A stretch of DNA of 7,233 nt from Chloroflexota bacterium (lineage in GTDB: Bacteria > Chloroflexota > Limnocylindria > Limnocylindrales > CSP1-4): the NCBI GenBank assembly GCA_005880805.1, contig VBFZ01000036.1:1-7233 (forward strand), given 5' to 3'. Under the pieces are notes generated by a model. It had not been told where the DNA came from, did not search any database, and was given only the letters and a program-made list of their open reading frames with translations. Shown here piece by piece: positions 6,362-7,233 of this stretch. The translations under genes were made by a program, and so were the position numbers. Every line of letters begins with the position of its first letter. Positions within the stretch are counted from its first letter, which is position 1.

Positions 6362-6392
6362 ACAGGCCGTCGCCACCGACGCGAGGACGCGC

Positions 6393-6398
6393 AGGAGG
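6393..6398 (+). promoter_or_regulatory. Ribosome binding site deciding the GTG start of the aminotransferase
   Basis: AGGAGG is a full Shine-Dalgarno match, four bases before GTG at 6403. No ATG is in frame upstream in the divergent gap: the ATGs at 6347, 6351, 6354 and 6357 are in other frames. This fixes GTG as the likely start. Confidence 0.8.
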
Positions 6399-6402
6399 TC
6401 TC

Positions 6403-7233
6403 GTGGACCAGATCGTCGAAGCCACCCCGATCGAAGCGCTCTCCCCGATCCTGGGGCGCTACTTCACCCGGACGTGGGTGCGCGGTGAGGGCCACCGGCT
6501 GTTCGACGACGAGGGAAGCGTCTACCTCGACTTCGCGTGCGGTATCGCCGTCACCGGCCTGGGCCACGGGCACCCGAAGGTCAACGCCGCGATCCACGAA
6601 CAGGTCGACCGGCTCATCCACGTGTCGAACGGCCTTGGCTTCATCGGCCGGGTAAGCCAGCTGGCGGCGCGCCTGGCGGCGACCATGCCCGACCCGCTGG
6701 ACACGGTCTTTTTCGCGAACTCGGGGGCGGAGGTGGTGGAAGCCGCGCTCAAGCTCGCGCGTCGCGTCACGGGCCGGCCGGGCTTCGTCGCCTTCGACGG
6801 CGGGTTTCACGGCCGCACCTTCGGCGCTGCCAGTTCGAATCTCAACTACCGAGCCGGCTACGAGCCGCTGCTGCCGGGCGTCTACCTCACGCCGTTCCCG
6901 GACGTCCACCTGGCGGCTGAGGATCCGGGTGCCGCGTCGGAAAGCGCCTTGGCGGCACTGCGCGACATCCTCGCGAGGCGCATTCCTGCCGCGAGTGTCG
7001 CGGCGATCCTGATCGAGCCGGTGCAGGGTGAGGGCGGGGTCAACCCGGCACCCGCGGCATTCCTCCAGGAGCTCCGTGCGATCTGCGACGAGTCAGGCGC
7101 GCTGCTGATCGTTGACGAGGTGCAGACCGGCCTGGCCCGGACCGGCTGGATGTGGGCCTTCGAGTCAGCCGGCGTCCTGCCGGATGCCGTCTGTGTAGGA
7201 AAGGCGATCGCCAACGGGCTGCCGCTCGCAGCC
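6403..7233 (+). CDS. Class III PLP aminotransferase, probable acetylornithine aminotransferase (3' truncated by window edge)
   Basis: The frame is open from GTG at 6403 to the window end, giving 277 residues of an expected 400 or more. This fold-type I, class III aminotransferase shows the N-terminal G.YLDF..GIAV..LGH.HP region (39-58), PLP-phosphate loop NSGAE (106-110), FHGRT (135-139), EPVQGEGGV (205-213) and DEVQTGLARTG (238-248). GKAIANGLPLAA (266-277) includes the expected PLP Schiff-base Lys267. In the arg locus the expected role is transamination of N-acetylglutamate semialdehyde to N-acetylornithine (ArgD), and no other argD is present here. However, ATGRP-like TGRP, the GKAIANGLPL segment and the EPVQGEGG-to-ICDE block read more like 4-aminobutyrate or related omega-aminotransferases. 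I therefore give no symbol. It is divergent from argC and shares the candidate ARG boxes, which supports an arginine role. Confidence 0.85.
   Translation, partial: MDQIVEATPIEALSPILGRYFTRTWVRGEGHRLFDDEGSVYLDFACGIAVTGLGHGHPKVNAAIHEQVDRLIHVSNGLGFIGRVSQLAARLAATMPDPLDTVFFANSGAEVVEAALKLARRVTGRPGFVAFDGGFHGRTFGAASSNLNYRAGYEPLLPGVYLTPFPDVHLAAEDPGAASESALAALRDILARRIPAASVAAILIEPVQGEGGVNPAPAAFLQELRAICDESGALLIVDEVQTGLARTGWMWAFESAGVLPDAVCVGKAIANGLPLAA

Larger units (their letters stand above)
6334..6362 (-). promoter_or_regulatory. Candidate argC operon promoter (sigma-70 type)
   Basis: On the minus strand TTGCAT (6362-6357) and TATTCT (6339-6334) are separated by exactly 17 bases. The -10 matches TATAAT at 4 of 6 and the -35 matches TTGACA at 3 of 6. 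Transcription would begin near 6327, about four bases before the preferred argC ATG. Both elements lie in or beside the ARG boxes, which fits repression by occlusion. The hexamers are imperfect and unsupported by experiment. Confidence 0.5.
6324..6402. promoter_or_regulatory. Divergent argC / aminotransferase control region
   Basis: These 79 bases separate the argC ATG from the GTG of the plus-strand aminotransferase. The stretch 6331-6362 is far richer in A and T than its surroundings, as expected of a promoter and operator inside a very GC-rich locus. It contains two ARG-box-like palindromes, a candidate minus-strand promoter and a candidate plus-strand -10. From 6363 to 6392 it is GC-rich leader, followed by the ribosome binding site of the aminotransferase. 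No attenuator-like hairpin with a T run is visible. Confidence 0.75.

Noticed and set aside
6324..6425. Upstream extension of argC to ATG 6425, or a start at ATG 6332
   Set aside because: The 6425 start would cross the whole control region and enter the divergent gene. The 6332 start lies ahead of the predicted transcription start. Neither has a ribosome site.
5248..6909. 553-codon minus-strand open frame spanning argC and the start of the aminotransferase
   Set aside because: It runs through the divergent promoter region and covers the argC sequence in the wrong frame, so it is a high-GC shadow.

Overview
This window is dominated by an arginine biosynthesis locus from a very GC-rich bacterium. 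Six genes (argC, argJ, argB, argR, argG, argF) run head to tail on the minus strand from about 6323 down to 213. A class III aminotransferase that fills the position of argD is transcribed divergently on the plus strand and runs off the right edge. The 3' end of a LuxR-type regulator gene enters from the left edge and converges on argF. The high GC, the use of ArgJ, the insertion of argR between argB and argG, and the sequence flavour of the LuxR tail suggest Actinobacteria or Chloroflexota. I lean weakly towards Chloroflexota, and this is inference only.

Layout, left to right: 1-231 (+), C-terminal DNA-binding domain of a LuxR-family regulator. 213-1211 (-), ornithine carbamoyltransferase. 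1225-2514 (-), argininosuccinate synthase. 2511-3116 (-), arginine repressor. 3113-3895 (-), acetylglutamate kinase. 3895-5214 (-), bifunctional ornithine acetyltransferase. 5211-6323 (-), acetylglutamyl-phosphate reductase. 6324-6402, a 79-base divergent control region. 6403 to beyond 7233 (+), the aminotransferase. No stretch over 300 bases lacks a gene.

Together the genes encode nearly the whole route from glutamate to argininosuccinate. ArgJ makes N-acetylglutamate and recycles the acetyl group, ArgB phosphorylates it, ArgC reduces it, the divergent aminotransferase probably makes acetylornithine, ArgJ releases ornithine, ArgF makes citrulline and ArgG makes argininosuccinate. argH is not in the window. 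Each of the first four junctions overlaps by 1 or 4 bases, so the operon is probably translationally coupled, and the repressor is made from the operon it is expected to control.

The most informative non-coding stretch is the argC/aminotransferase gap. It holds two ARG-box-like palindromes 20 bases apart centre to centre, placed over a predicted argC promoter. That promoter would yield a nearly leaderless argC mRNA, and a candidate -10 for the divergent gene lies inside the same boxes. I found no mobile element, CRISPR, RNA gene or clearly new system; the findings concern regulation and unusual features of known enzymes.
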